A DNA stretch of 64,000 nt, from NCBI GenBank assembly GCA_030427835.1, contig JAUICN010000007.1, positions 1 through 64,000 on the forward strand, written 5' to 3'. Both the position numbers and the translations under genes were made by a program. Source of the DNA: Polyangia bacterium (GTDB lineage Bacteria > Myxococcota_A > Polyangia > Polyangiales > JAUICN01). Every line of letters begins with the position of its first letter. Within the stretch, counting starts at the first letter, position 1. This document shows positions 35,194 to 44,620 of this stretch, piece by piece. The notes under the pieces were generated by a model. It ran no database searches and was not told where the DNA came from. It saw only the letters and a program-made list of their open reading frames with translations.

Positions 35194-37155
35194 GTGAAGT
35201 CGGCGGGTTTGGTGTTGGCTGGCCTGGTGGTTTTGGGGTGTACGGCGGCGTTGCCTGTGGGGTCAACCAAGGGTGGGGGGGGTGTGCCCAAGCTTGACCC
35301 CGGTAAGCGCACGGTTCCGTATGGGGTTGCGGTATCGGTTGTGCCCTTTCAACCGGGTGAGCCTGCATTGCATTTGGCGTTTGGCACTGTGGACTGGGAT
35401 TTGGATGGGTTACCTGAGAGCGTTACCAAGCTTAGGGGTAAGACTGAAAAGGCGTACTTAGACTATCGCGGGTTGCTTCCCTGTAGTCGCAGAAGCAATC
35501 GTTCTCCCCGCCCGAGTGACCTCACCCATTTTTCGTTGCTTCCCGGGGACCATTGCCACCTTTGGTCCACTGGAACCACTGATTGGACAAACCATGGCGG
35601 TGACTATTTCCATAGGTACCCTAGTGTCACATTGCATTCGTCCAGCAGCGAGTTGGAGAACAGCCAGATGGCGGACTGGGATCGATGGGAGGCCCAATCC
35701 AACTGGTTGGAACTCGCTAAGGCACCCCGGAACGTCACGTCTGGCCGTGGCCAGGGCTTGAACACCGCCTACATGATTCAGCTTCGCCAATGGTTCGGAG
35801 TGAATGTGGGGGGGACTCGGGTAGTGTCCAAACAACCTGCGGTGGGGTTGCTTGTGAGCCCGGCCCATTCTTCCATGGAGAAGGGTGCGGACGGTCAACC
35901 CTTGCCGCCGGTGCAACTGGGTTGGATTGAACTTAAGGACAGTGAAACTGGTGTTCCCCAGAGGGTGTGGATCTACATGCCGTTTATTCGAACACCCACT
36001 TTGTATGAAACTCCGATCGCCGCGCAAGAGGGCGCGGCGACACAGATGAACCGCATGGAGTATTGGGGCGAGCTTGCTTCGCGGGTGTTGCAGTCCATGA
36101 GTGAGATTGCGGAAGGCTTGCCCTACAGCAAGCCCAACAACATTTCCTCAAACCATATCGTTTCAACGACGAACAACTGTATTTTTCGCACGGTGCCCTG
36201 GAGCCGTGTGAAAGCCCAGGTACCCGCAGAAGCGCAACGCTGCCTGACCCACCACCTGAGGCGTGTGGGCTACTACAGCCCGGAGTCGCGCAATAAGGTT
36301 CCACCCGAGTTGCGGGTTCGCCAGATGCAGACCGTGCCCCCTGAGAACCTGCAGGCCATTCAGATCTGTGTGCCACAAAAAAATAGAACGAAGGGTAGTT
36401 CCACGTGGAAAAAAAGGGGCCCATATCTTGATGCTCCCGAGCTTCGGAGTTCCCTGGATAGCGACGGCCCTCAAATGGACATTGAATCCCTGGAAATGTA
36501 TCCGTGCGACAATGAGAAGGAGTCTGCGGGTGGCCACGGTTGGGCCTTTGCCTTTTCGGGGAACCCACTTGAAAACTTCACAAGATACTATTTCTGGATC
36601 CCCCAACAGGACTTTACGGAGCTCCGAAGTGGTAAGAAACGCCGCCGCCCGGATTTTGGGTATTCTGCCCGTAGCAGTTACTACGCACGAATGTTTATGG
36701 CTTGTGGCAAGGGGATCTCTGTTGGGGTTACACCGGTGCCGAAGGATGATTCTGGCATGTTGGATGTGGACTCCTTTTGGCGTTGGGACATTGATTCTGA
36801 CTTTGACGAGATTGCGTTCTGTGAGGCTCCCCAGGAACTGGGGGTGCCGAACTTCAATGATCGTGTCGACGATTTTTCGTCGACAGGCATGTACGAACGT
36901 TCGCTCGACACGGCTCTTCGTGTGGTGGGCCAAGATCAAACATGGGCACCAGGTTTCGGTATTCCCTCAGGCGTGCAGCGACTTCGATCGCCTAAAGTCC
37001 GCAGTTGCTTTTCCGAATACGCCCAGAGCTACCGAACCTGCCGATATGGGGAATCCATGCTTGCGGTCAGCTCACCCAAGAAGTCCCACGACCATTGTGA
37101 GCCCTATGCTCGGATTGGGTTTGTGGACTGTATGCAGAAGGTAATACCAGAATGA
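35194..37155 (+). CDS. Large lipoprotein with C-terminal twin Cx10C motif (pair member 1)
   Basis: About 653 residues from GTG 35194, which gives VKSAGLVLAGLVVLGC; a GTG at 35143 would add 17 residues. Blocks shared with the next gene: FRTVPWSRVKAQVPAEAQRC followed by LRRVGYY; YYFWIPQQD; MFMACGKGISVGVTP; and FDEIAFCEAP. The C-terminus ends with two helices, CFSEYAQSYRTC and CEPYARIGFVDC, each with cysteines ten residues apart. The same hairpin ends the lipoproteins at 46489-63084. Stop overlaps the next start as ATGA. Enzymatic motifs are absent; a structural or binding role in the envelope is inferred. Confidence 0.75.
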   Translation: MKSAGLVLAGLVVLGCTAALPVGSTKGGGGVPKLDPGKRTVPYGVAVSVVPFQPGEPALHLAFGTVDWDLDGLPESVTKLRGKTEKAYLDYRGLLPCSRRSNRSPRPSDLTHFSLLPGDHCHLWSTGTTDWTNHGGDYFHRYPSVTLHSSSSELENSQMADWDRWEAQSNWLELAKAPRNVTSGRGQGLNTAYMIQLRQWFGVNVGGTRVVSKQPAVGLLVSPAHSSMEKGADGQPLPPVQLGWIELKDSETGVPQRVWIYMPFIRTPTLYETPIAAQEGAATQMNRMEYWGELASRVLQSMSEIAEGLPYSKPNNISSNHIVSTTNNCIFRTVPWSRVKAQVPAEAQRCLTHHLRRVGYYSPESRNKVPPELRVRQMQTVPPENLQAIQICVPQKNRTKGSSTWKKRGPYLDAPELRSSLDSDGPQMDIESLEMYPCDNEKESAGGHGWAFAFSGNPLENFTRYYFWIPQQDFTELRSGKKRRRPDFGYSARSSYYARMFMACGKGISVGVTPVPKDDSGMLDVDSFWRWDIDSDFDEIAFCEAPQELGVPNFNDRVDDFSSTGMYERSLDTALRVVGQDQTWAPGFGIPSGVQRLRSPKVRSCFSEYAQSYRTCRYGESMLAVSSPKKSHDHCEPYARIGFVDCMQKVIPE

Positions 37156-39020
37156 AGATCTACTCTGTTTGTACAGGTGGAGTGTGGTTTGCCCTGGGTT
37201 TGGTGTGGTTTGGTTGTGGTATCGCTCCTGCCGGATTGGGTATTGCGGGCAGTAACCAAGGCAAGAATTCCCGTGGAGTGAAGCCCAATCCCCATGTGCC
37301 GTTTGAGGTGCGGATCAGCGCAATGGCAGACTACGAGTCCTTCCGGCAACCGCAGCTACACGTGGTGTTTGGCAGCTACGAAAAGGACGACCCGAACCAG
37401 CAACTGGGTAGCTACATGAACCATTCGCGGCAGACGCAAGCGTCGGCTCTTGTTCAGTCCAGGGGATTGGCTGCCTGTGTGCGTAGGTTTTCTCTGCGTA
37501 TTGCACCTGGGGTACGGTGCTTACTTTCCCGTTCGGAGAGTAGGTTCGATGACCTGCCTTTTGAGGTTACAAGCGTAACTCACCCCATGGAGATCCTTGA
37601 TGACCCGTGGAAAATTCAAAAGACCTGGTTGAAGCTGGGTGGCAAAGGGAGGGAGGTGGTGCTTCGTGGCCAGCTATCTGACGAACACGCAAAGGGATAC
37701 TTAATCAGCGCGAACTTTCACTCCTATCCGCAGTTCGAGAACCCCGAGGCGATTGTGGTGGCCCCGGAATACCGGGAACCGGGCGCCAATCCTATGTTTG
37801 GCCCCCGTATTCAGTTGGGTCGGATCCTGTTGCGCACGGGCCCTGACGACCCCGCCGGAACGTGGGTTTATGTGTTTGCACCCTATTCGGACGCGTTGAT
37901 GGCATTGGCGCACGAACCTGTGCCCGAGATCATGGATTCTGAGGCAATACTGCAACGACCACTCGCAGATAAAACCCGGGAGCACATGGCGTTTGTGGCC
38001 GGGCGGGTGCTGCGTGCCATGAGCGAGGTGGCCCAGGGCATGCCCTACCACGTGCGCAAGAGCGTTTCGGACAATGCGCCCAAACGCCACAAGCAGAGTT
38101 GCTTTTTTCGGCGGGTGCCCTGGAGCAAAGTGGAAAAGTTTGTGCCGGTGAAAGCCCAACGCTGCATGCAACGCCTGCGGGATGTGGGCTACTACGTGCC
38201 CGAGCCCGGCAGTGATTCCTTTCCGGGTAACGACCGCCGTATTGAGGTGACTCGCCCAACGGGCCTTGAAGTATTGCAAGTCTGTGTGAAAAAGCAGTGG
38301 CACTACAAGCCAGGAAGGCCTCTTCCTGAACCTGAGATGTCCACCGAACGGGGTGATACCGATTTGGACGCCTCCCATGATGACTGGTGCAGCCCGCTTG
38401 AGTACGAAGGGTATGCCTGGACCATGGCCTACTCCGGGGATGTGGGGTTGGACGCCCGATATTACTTTTGGGTGCCCCAGGGGGAAGACCCCACCGGTGA
38501 CTACGGTGGGCTGGAAGCCACCGAACTCAAAAGGCAGAACTCATTGGCGTCCATGTTCATGCGATGTGGCTACGGTAAATCGGTGGGAGTCATGGAGTAC
38601 CCCTACGGGCCCCAGGGCACATTTGATATGGACAAGTTTGAGAGCATTACCGGAGAAGCGCGATTTGACGAGTTTGCGTTTTGTGAACCGGATTCTGCAC
38701 CCGACGTGCACTGGCCCACGGAAGAGGAGCGTGCCGTGGAACGGCTGGAGACGCGCACCACTGAACTTGTGGATCGTCTTCGCGACAGGTGGCGTAAAGT
38801 CACCACAGAACGGCATTATTTTGCGGATGGAAACGTAACGGAGCCGAACGCTAGCCTCAAATCCTGTGTGGAAACCTATTCCACTACCTATTGGAGCTGC
38901 AAAGACAAGAGCACTTGGAATAGCGACCGGATGTGTGAGGAAGACAAAGCTCGACCTGCCCTGTTCCAGTGTGTGAAGGAATATCTGGGCACGCTTCGTG
39001 AAGCCCAGTGGCCCCGCTGA
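37152..39020 (+). CDS. Large lipoprotein with C-terminal twin Cx10C-like motif (pair member 2)
   Basis: 622 residues; signal MKIYSVCTGGVWFALG ending in lipobox WFGC. Matches the preceding protein in order: FRRVPWSKVEKFVPVKAQRC with LRDVGYYVPE, ARYYFWVPQGED, MFMRCGYGKSVGV and FDEFAFCEPD. C-terminal pair CVETYSTTYWSC (Cx10C) and CEEDKARPALFQC (Cx11C). The pair arose by tandem duplication followed by strong divergence. Coupled to its neighbour by a 4-base overlap. It is followed after about 55 bases by a housekeeping dehydratase gene. Function unknown. Confidence 0.75.
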   Translation: MKIYSVCTGGVWFALGLVWFGCGIAPAGLGIAGSNQGKNSRGVKPNPHVPFEVRISAMADYESFRQPQLHVVFGSYEKDDPNQQLGSYMNHSRQTQASALVQSRGLAACVRRFSLRIAPGVRCLLSRSESRFDDLPFEVTSVTHPMEILDDPWKIQKTWLKLGGKGREVVLRGQLSDEHAKGYLISANFHSYPQFENPEAIVVAPEYREPGANPMFGPRIQLGRILLRTGPDDPAGTWVYVFAPYSDALMALAHEPVPEIMDSEAILQRPLADKTREHMAFVAGRVLRAMSEVAQGMPYHVRKSVSDNAPKRHKQSCFFRRVPWSKVEKFVPVKAQRCMQRLRDVGYYVPEPGSDSFPGNDRRIEVTRPTGLEVLQVCVKKQWHYKPGRPLPEPEMSTERGDTDLDASHDDWCSPLEYEGYAWTMAYSGDVGLDARYYFWVPQGEDPTGDYGGLEATELKRQNSLASMFMRCGYGKSVGVMEYPYGPQGTFDMDKFESITGEARFDEFAFCEPDSAPDVHWPTEEERAVERLETRTTELVDRLRDRWRKVTTERHYFADGNVTEPNASLKSCVETYSTTYWSCKDKSTWNSDRMCEEDKARPALFQCVKEYLGTLREAQWPR

Positions 39021-39074
39021 TCCCAGTCACTTGAGGATTCTGTGCTAGAGGTCTCCCTTGAGGTTGGGGTAGGC

Positions 39075-40055
39075 ATGTTGAGTATTGAGGATATTTGGGA
39101 GGCGGCGGAACGGATTGACTCGGTGGTGCATGCCACGCCGGTGGTGCAATGCGAAGCGATTGACGATCGGTGCCAGGCTAACGTTTTGCTCAAGTGTGAG
39201 AACCTGCAGAAGGTAGGGGCGTTTAAGGCACGGGGTGCAAGTAACGCGATCCTTTCCCTTTCGGACAAGCAGGCCCAGCGTGGGGTGGTGACCCATTCGT
39301 CTGGTAACCATGCCCAGGCAGTGGCCTTTGCGGCACGGAGTCGCGGCATTCCTGCCTACATTGTGATGCCACGGGATTCGCCTTCCGTGAAACGTCGCGC
39401 GGTGGAGGGTTACGGTGGCCAAATCACCCTGTGTGAACCCACCCAGGCTGCGCGCGAAAAGGCCTGTGCTGAGATCCAAAAGAGGACGAGTGCTGCGCTC
39501 ATTCACCCCTACGCGGAGGAGCGGGTGATGGCAGGCCAGGGTACGGTGGGTCTGGAGCTCATGGCCCAGGTGGAGGATCTGCACGCGGTTCTGGTCCCCG
39601 TGAGCGGTGGTGGTTTGGTCTCTGGGATTGCGACTGCCATTAAAGCCCTGCGACCTGAGGTGGCGGTGATCGGAGTAGAGCCCGCCGGTGCAGATGACGC
39701 CACCCGTTCATGGACGACTGGTGAGCTCCAGGGCAACACCAAGCCGCAAACCATTGCGGACGGACTACGCGCCAACCTTGGGGAGCTCAACTTCGAGATC
39801 CTACAGGAACGTGTGGACGACATGTGGACCGTAAAAGAGGAGAGTATAGTGGAGGCGATGCGGTGGATTTTTCAACGGGCCAAAATGGTGGTGGAGCCCA
39901 GCGGCGCCGTGGCGCTTGCAGGCCTCATGGAACATGGAGTGGTTAGACTTCAATTCGAAGGCCCAGGCCGACCCAATGTGGGTGTGGTCGTCAGCGGCGG
40001 AAACATCGATCTGGAGCCCTTTTTCGAGCTCCTGCTGCCCAAGGTTCAGGCATAG
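39075..40055 (+). CDS. PLP-dependent threonine/serine dehydratase or serine racemase
   Basis: 326 residues from ATG 39075. Fold type II PLP enzyme: GAFKARGASNAI holds the Schiff-base Lys, SSGNHAQAVA binds the substrate carboxylate, and VPVSGGGLVSG binds the cofactor phosphate. There is no C-terminal ACT regulatory domain, so it belongs to the short catabolic threonine dehydratase (TdcB) or serine racemase type, not the biosynthetic IlvA type. The products would be 2-oxobutyrate or pyruvate plus ammonia, or D-serine. A frame opens at 39042, but MLSIEDIWEAAERI is the usual start. Neighbouring genes do not settle the substrate. Confidence 0.9.
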   Translation: MLSIEDIWEAAERIDSVVHATPVVQCEAIDDRCQANVLLKCENLQKVGAFKARGASNAILSLSDKQAQRGVVTHSSGNHAQAVAFAARSRGIPAYIVMPRDSPSVKRRAVEGYGGQITLCEPTQAAREKACAEIQKRTSAALIHPYAEERVMAGQGTVGLELMAQVEDLHAVLVPVSGGGLVSGIATAIKALRPEVAVIGVEPAGADDATRSWTTGELQGNTKPQTIADGLRANLGELNFEILQERVDDMWTVKEESIVEAMRWIFQRAKMVVEPSGAVALAGLMEHGVVRLQFEGPGRPNVGVVVSGGNIDLEPFFELLLPKVQA

Positions 40056-40087
40056 ATCGCTTGCCCTAGGAGTGGGTAGAATCGAAT

Positions 40088-41656
40088 ATGGAAACTCATC
40101 TTGAAATAACGATGCTGGTGCTTTTTTCGGTGGCGGCTTTGGTTGCCATGGTTTCGCAGCGTTTGCGGCTTCCGTACACCATTGCGCTTGTGGTGGCGGG
40201 GCTTGCTATCGGTGGGCTAGGGATGTTTGAGGCGCCCCATCTGACCAAGAAGATTCTGTTTCTGGTGGTGCTGCCAGGGCTTCTTTTCGAGGCGGCGTAC
40301 CACATGGATTTTCGCGAATTTTGGAGCGCGAAAGTCACCATTTTCACCCTGGCCATTCCTGGCCTTGTGGTTGCGACAGGCTTGGCGGGGTTTGGAGTTT
40401 GGGTAGGGATCAACGGTACGGGGCTTGGGGAGATTACCTTTGTGGAGGCGCTGGTCTTCGGATCACTCATCAGCGCCACCGACCCCATCAGTGTGCTTTC
40501 TGTTTTCAAGACACTTGGGGTGAACAAGAAACTTTATACTCTGGTTGAGGGAGAATCCCTCTTCAACGATGGCACCGCTGTGGTGATCTTCACCATCTTG
40601 CTTGGCATTGCTACGGGCGGAGAAATCAGCGCGGCGGATGCGGTGGTGGAGTTTGTCCGTGTGGCCGGGGTGGCCACGATCCTGGGCGCGGGCATCGGTA
40701 TTGGGGTTGGATACCTCACCAAGGCGGTACGTGAACCCACCATCGAAATCACGCTCACCGCACTCTGCGCCTACGGTGCGTTTATCGTTGCAGAGCACTT
40801 TCATTTTTCAGGGGTGATCGCCTGTGTGGTTGCGGGCATGTTGACTGGCAACTGGGGTGCCCGGGTGGGGATGACGGCGTCTACCCGCATTGCTGTGGTT
40901 TCATTTTGGACCTACGCGGCTTTTGCCCTCAACTCGTTTGTGTTCCTGCTGGTGGGTTTTCAAATCGAGCTTGCCCACCTTTGGATGCATGTTGTGCCCA
41001 TCGTGGTCGCGTGGATTGCGGTGACCGGTGGCCGGGCCATCGTTGTGTACGCGAAATGGGCCTTCATGAAGATGCTTGGCAAGGAGTACGCGTTCCCGCT
41101 TTCCTGGGCGACTGTACTGACCTGGGGAGGGCTTCGTGGCGGTCTGTCCATGGTACTTGCGCTGGGCCTACCGCGAAATTTTGAACACCGTGAGCTAATA
41201 CTGCATTTAACCTTTGGGGTCGTTTTGATTTCTCTGCTGGTACAGGGCCTCACCATGAAGCCACTGCTTGAGAAGCTTGGCCTTGTGGGCAAGAGCCCCA
41301 ATCGCGATCGCTATGAAGAAAAGCGGGCGGAGCTAGGGGCTGCGAAAGCCGCGTTGGACGAGCTTGATGCCATGCATGCTAGGAAGGCCATACCGACCCC
41401 GATCCACGACTCTCTTGTAGCTGAATACAAAGCGCGAATGGCGCAACTCGACAATGAAGTAAAGGAAGTTCAGCTGGCAAAGGGGGAGATTGTGGAGGCT
41501 GAGGAAGAGGCCATGCGACGTCACTTGCTTGCGGTCGAGAAGGATTCTATTCGTGAAACACTTCATGAAGGACGCATTGGCCAACGCGTGTTCCAGACCC
41601 TTGACGAGCGCCTCGATGAGCGTTCTGTTCTTCTCGAGGCGCATCACGATTCGTGA
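40088..41656 (+). CDS. CPA1-family Na+/H+ antiporter (NhaP/NHE type)
   Basis: 522 residues. About 12-13 membrane helices over residues 1-400. The ion-binding signatures are clear: ATDPISVLSVFKTLG and VEGESLFNDGTAVVIF, with the paired Asn-Asp typical of electroneutral CPA1 exchangers, and TWGGLRGGLSMVLALGLP later. The C-terminal 120 residues are a charged, probably coiled-coil cytoplasmic tail that could regulate activity. Role: sodium or potassium for proton exchange across the inner membrane in pH and salt balance. It follows the dehydratase gene in the same direction by 32 bases and is convergent with the M16 gene. Confidence 0.92.
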   Translation: METHLEITMLVLFSVAALVAMVSQRLRLPYTIALVVAGLAIGGLGMFEAPHLTKKILFLVVLPGLLFEAAYHMDFREFWSAKVTIFTLAIPGLVVATGLAGFGVWVGINGTGLGEITFVEALVFGSLISATDPISVLSVFKTLGVNKKLYTLVEGESLFNDGTAVVIFTILLGIATGGEISAADAVVEFVRVAGVATILGAGIGIGVGYLTKAVREPTIEITLTALCAYGAFIVAEHFHFSGVIACVVAGMLTGNWGARVGMTASTRIAVVSFWTYAAFALNSFVFLLVGFQIELAHLWMHVVPIVVAWIAVTGGRAIVVYAKWAFMKMLGKEYAFPLSWATVLTWGGLRGGLSMVLALGLPRNFEHRELILHLTFGVVLISLLVQGLTMKPLLEKLGLVGKSPNRDRYEEKRAELGAAKAALDELDAMHARKAIPTPIHDSLVAEYKARMAQLDNEVKEVQLAKGEIVEAEEEAMRRHLLAVEKDSIRETLHEGRIGQRVFQTLDERLDERSVLLEAHHDS

Positions 41657-41675
41657 GCGGTAGACGGCCAGTGTT

Positions 41676-43055
41676 TTAGGTACGCCCTGAGAGGTCGATT
41701 CGGTCGTGGGGGAGCGTGTTCAGGGTGGTGGTGCCGGGAAGTTTGGCAAGCCCCTTGGCCAGGTGTTCTTCAGAACCCACGAGCACGATCTGTAGCCGGT
41801 TGGGGTCGATTCGAGCCTGCACGGCCTCCTTGCATGAGGCGTGGGTGACCGCGCGGATGCGTTCTGGAAACAGGCGTACCTTGCTCAGGGGGCGGTTGAG
41901 TACCCAGGCGAAGATCACTTGATCCAGCCTTTTTGCGGGTGTGTCCACGTCGAAGCAATGGCTTTCCAATAGGTAGTTCTTTGCAAACTCAATGGAGGCT
42001 TTGGGCATGCCGCGCATGACCCACTGTTCTACGAGCTTTAGTTGCAGTTGGATGCAGGGCAGGGTTTGTTCGGTGGCGGGAAAGGTGCTCATGTACCAGG
42101 CACCGCGCTTGTGCTCTCCGGTGAACCCGCTGGATGCGCCGTAGCTCCAGCCCCGTTTTTCACGTACTTCCTGGGTGAGCTTTGAAGTGAACGTGCCGCC
42201 AAATGCGGTGTTGGCCACAGTGAGGCTGTCCCGCCAGGGATCACGGGTGTGGGTGCCTGCGGTGCCGATCAGGATTTGGGATTTTGCGCGATCGGGCTTA
42301 CTCACTAGGGTGATGTGTCGGCCCTTCCGTGGGGCCTTGGGCGCGCTCACGTGGTTGCTTTTGGGCCCTGCTGATGCGGGTTCGTTTTCCAGGGGGAGGG
42401 ATGCAATGAGTCGTGTTGCGATGTGGGTGGCCTCGGTAGGTTCCAGATCTCCCGAGAACCCCACCGAGACTTGCCCTGGGGAGAACCTGTTCTTGTAGTG
42501 GGCGCGTACATCTTTCACGCGAATCTTGGGGAGGGTACTGGGCCACCCTGCAATGGGGTTTGCGTAGGAATGCCCACGGAACATGGCTTGCCTAAAATGA
42601 AGCTGGGTGAGGCTACGGTCGTCGTCCTTGATGGAGAGTTGCCGTGCGATGATTTCCCGCTGCTTTTGCTCTAGGTCTTCTTTTCGAAACGCGGGGGCGC
42701 GCAGTAGCTTGCACAGGAGATCCACAAAGGTATCTAGGTGCCTCTTCAGTACCCAGCCATGAACCTGTATGTGTTCCCGCTGAACATCGATGCCTAGACG
42801 TGCGCCCATACGATCGATGGCCTCTTCCACCTGATCGGAAGAAATATCCCGTGTTCCTTTTCGCAACAATGCCCAGGTGAGGAACGTAAGCCCGAGTTGG
42901 TTGCTCGGGTCTGCAGCGGTGCCTTTCTTGAGTGTTACCACAAAGTCCACCACGGGGAGTTGATGGCCGGCTTCCAGGAATACCGGCATGCCGTTCACGT
43001 GGTTGAGGGGCCCCTGATGAAACGATGAAAAGGCGGTGTTGCTGAGTTTAATCAT
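41676..43055 (-). CDS. M16 family peptidase, probable non-catalytic partner
   Basis: 459 residues from ATG 43055, which overlaps the stop of the upstream M16 gene in ATGA. It has the M16 fold (GLTFLTWALLRKGTRDISSD, FSPGQVSVGFSGD, EVREKRGWSYGASSGFTG with the R/Y pair that holds substrate) but lacks the zinc motif HxxEH. In other bacteria such proteins form heterodimers with a catalytic M16 subunit, supplying the R-Y side. The gene pair here fits that plan. The frame remains open to 43310 because of the repeated tail of the neighbour, but that part is a shadow. Confidence 0.9.
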   Translation of the reverse strand: MIKLSNTAFSSFHQGPLNHVNGMPVFLEAGHQLPVVDFVVTLKKGTAADPSNQLGLTFLTWALLRKGTRDISSDQVEEAIDRMGARLGIDVQREHIQVHGWVLKRHLDTFVDLLCKLLRAPAFRKEDLEQKQREIIARQLSIKDDDRSLTQLHFRQAMFRGHSYANPIAGWPSTLPKIRVKDVRAHYKNRFSPGQVSVGFSGDLEPTEATHIATRLIASLPLENEPASAGPKSNHVSAPKAPRKGRHITLVSKPDRAKSQILIGTAGTHTRDPWRDSLTVANTAFGGTFTSKLTQEVREKRGWSYGASSGFTGEHKRGAWYMSTFPATEQTLPCIQLQLKLVEQWVMRGMPKASIEFAKNYLLESHCFDVDTPAKRLDQVIFAWVLNRPLSKVRLFPERIRAVTHASCKEAVQARIDPNRLQIVLVGSEEHLAKGLAKLPGTTTLNTLPHDRIDLSGRT

Positions 43056-44485
43056 TGGGCCGTACTCGATTGCAGTGCGCTCGACTGGGTGGCGTTCGAT
43101 TGGGCGGTGTTCGATTGGGCGGTGTTCGATTGGGCGAGCACATGAACGCGGCAGCGGTGTTTGGGTATGAGATAGGTTTGGGCGACCCGCTGAATATCTT
43201 TCTTGGTGGTCGCCAATGCCTGGTCGAGCATTTTCCACCCGTAGCTGGGGTCGTTTGCGGCCATGGTGAAAAAACCCGCCTGTTCGGCCCGGCCACCCAC
43301 GGATTCGCATTCCGAAAGGGAGGACACCTCAAACCGGTTCTTGGCCTTTTCCAATTCCCAGGGCTTCACTCCCTTTTTCTGGATGAGGGCGATCTCCTGT
43401 TCTAGCAGTTCCAGTGCACGTTGGGCTTTTTGCCCTGGGCGCATGTCCAACCAGAAATCAAATAGTCCGGGATCCTGAAAGGGTGCTAAGGAGGCGCGCA
43501 CCTGTAGTGCCGACTCTTCCTTTTCCACAAGTCGGCGTGTCAGCCGCGCACTTCGGCCACCCACAAGGATGTCGCGCAACATGGACAGGGGTACGAAATC
43601 TGGGTGGGTCAGCTCTGGTGTGCGGTAGCCCATGAGCAATTTTTCAGTCTCGGTGGGCCAACGTAGCTTTTTCACACGCTCGGCACGTTGGGCGGCTTCC
43701 TTGGTGCGCGGTGCTGGTGGTGTTTTTCGCGCGGGAATGGCGCCGTAGTGATCTTGTACCAGGGTGAGGAGATCCATGTCGGTGACGTTTCCGGAAACGA
43801 CGACCACGGCGTTGCCCGGGTTGTAGTAGGTGCGGTGGAACTTGATGCAGTCCTTGGTGCTGTAGTTTTGAATGTCGTTCATCCACCCGATGGTGGGCCA
43901 GCCGTAGCCGTGCTTGCGAAAGGCAAGGGCATGCAAGGCTTCGTTGGCAGCGCCTTCCACGTCGTCATCCACCACCAGTCGCCGTTCGTTGGCTACCACT
44001 TCCTTTTCCGGAAGCACCTGGCTGTCGTCTAGCAGTAGGTTTGCAAGGCGGTCGGACTCCAGTTCCACGGCCACGTGAAGTGCGCTCGCGGGTAGGTTCT
44101 CGTGGTAGTAGGTCCAATCTGTCCAGGTGGCGGCATTGTTGTGGCCACCGTGGGACTCGATGGTGCGGTCGAAGCTGCCCTGGGGTCGGTTCTTGGTGGA
44201 TTTGAACATCAGGTGCTCAAACATGTGGGAAAGGCCCGTTTTCCCGGGTTGTTCGTAGCGTGAACCCACACGAAACCAGGTGTGGTAGCTGATGGTGGCA
44301 GACGTGGGGTCTGGCAGTACCTGGACTTCAAGCCCGTTGCCCAGATGGTAACGGCGTATGAAAAGTGCGGGGCCAAAGGGAATTTCCTCAAGGTAGGTGA
44401 CCTGAGCGCTCTTTCGTCGGGTCCTACGATTGAGGATCGGTGCAATTTCTTCGGGTGAAACGTGATCGCCGGGCGCCATGGCCAC
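43052..44485 (-). CDS. M16 family zinc metallopeptidase, catalytic subunit
   Basis: 477 residues. The inverted zinc motif HMFEH is at 87-91 with the third ligand Glu167 in VANERRL, 76 residues later as usual. GVGSRYE-like FRVGSRYEQPGKTGLSH and YYNPGNAVVVVSGNV are typical. It probably cleaves peptides inside a closed chamber together with the next gene product. No secretion signal is seen, though the first 40 residues are a basic extension. The last 25 residues are an odd Gln/Ser/Asn/Thr repeat (QSNTA, QSNTA, QSNAT, QSSAL, QSSTA) made by a 15-bp DNA repeat that abuts the start of the next gene. Confidence 0.93.
   Translation of the reverse strand: MAMAPGDHVSPEEIAPILNRRTRRKSAQVTYLEEIPFGPALFIRRYHLGNGLEVQVLPDPTSATISYHTWFRVGSRYEQPGKTGLSHMFEHLMFKSTKNRPQGSFDRTIESHGGHNNAATWTDWTYYHENLPASALHVAVELESDRLANLLLDDSQVLPEKEVVANERRLVVDDDVEGAANEALHALAFRKHGYGWPTIGWMNDIQNYSTKDCIKFHRTYYNPGNAVVVVSGNVTDMDLLTLVQDHYGAIPARKTPPAPRTKEAAQRAERVKKLRWPTETEKLLMGYRTPELTHPDFVPLSMLRDILVGGRSARLTRRLVEKEESALQVRASLAPFQDPGLFDFWLDMRPGQKAQRALELLEQEIALIQKKGVKPWELEKAKNRFEVSSLSECESVGGRAEQAGFFTMAANDPSYGWKMLDQALATTKKDIQRVAQTYLIPKHRCRVHVLAQSNTAQSNTAQSNATQSSALQSSTAQ
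43079..43137. repeat. 15-bp tandem repeat in the 3' end of the M16 gene
   Basis: Unit GTTCGATTGGGCGGT at 43094-43108 and 43109-43123, partial at 43124-43137, with a degenerate unit before (43079-43093). It encodes the five-residue repeats at the end of the catalytic M16 protein. Being a multiple of three, copy number can change without a frameshift. Confidence 0.85.
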
Positions 44486-44531
44486 CGACTGTGGAGTTTG
44501 TGTGGGATCCCGTCAAGGTGTCCATTTCGCT

Positions 44532-44619
44532 GATTTTCATCGAAAATTGACGACAGAGTTGTGGATTTTCATCGAAAATTGACGACAGAGTTGTGGATTT
44601 TCATTGAAAATTGACGACA
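44532..44619. repeat. Three 32-bp tandem repeats with palindromic cores
   Basis: Units start at 44532, 44564 and 44596; the first two are identical and the third differs at one base in its core before diverging into the next gene. Each contains ATTTTC-N3-GAAAAT, a 6-bp-arm palindrome, then TTGACGACA. They directly precede the AAA_14 ATPase start, which suggests tandem operators or a leader. Confidence 0.9.
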
Positions 44620-44620
44620 T

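Noticed and set aside
43056-43310. N-terminal extension of the second M16 protein
   Set aside because: The open frame is a shadow of the 15-bp repeat and of the upstream M16 gene; the ATG at 43055 overlaps the upstream stop in ATGA and gives the normal M16 start.
44532-44619. Possible CRISPR array (repeats of 32 bp)
   Set aside because: Units are directly adjacent with no spacers between them, only three copies, and no cas genes nearby.
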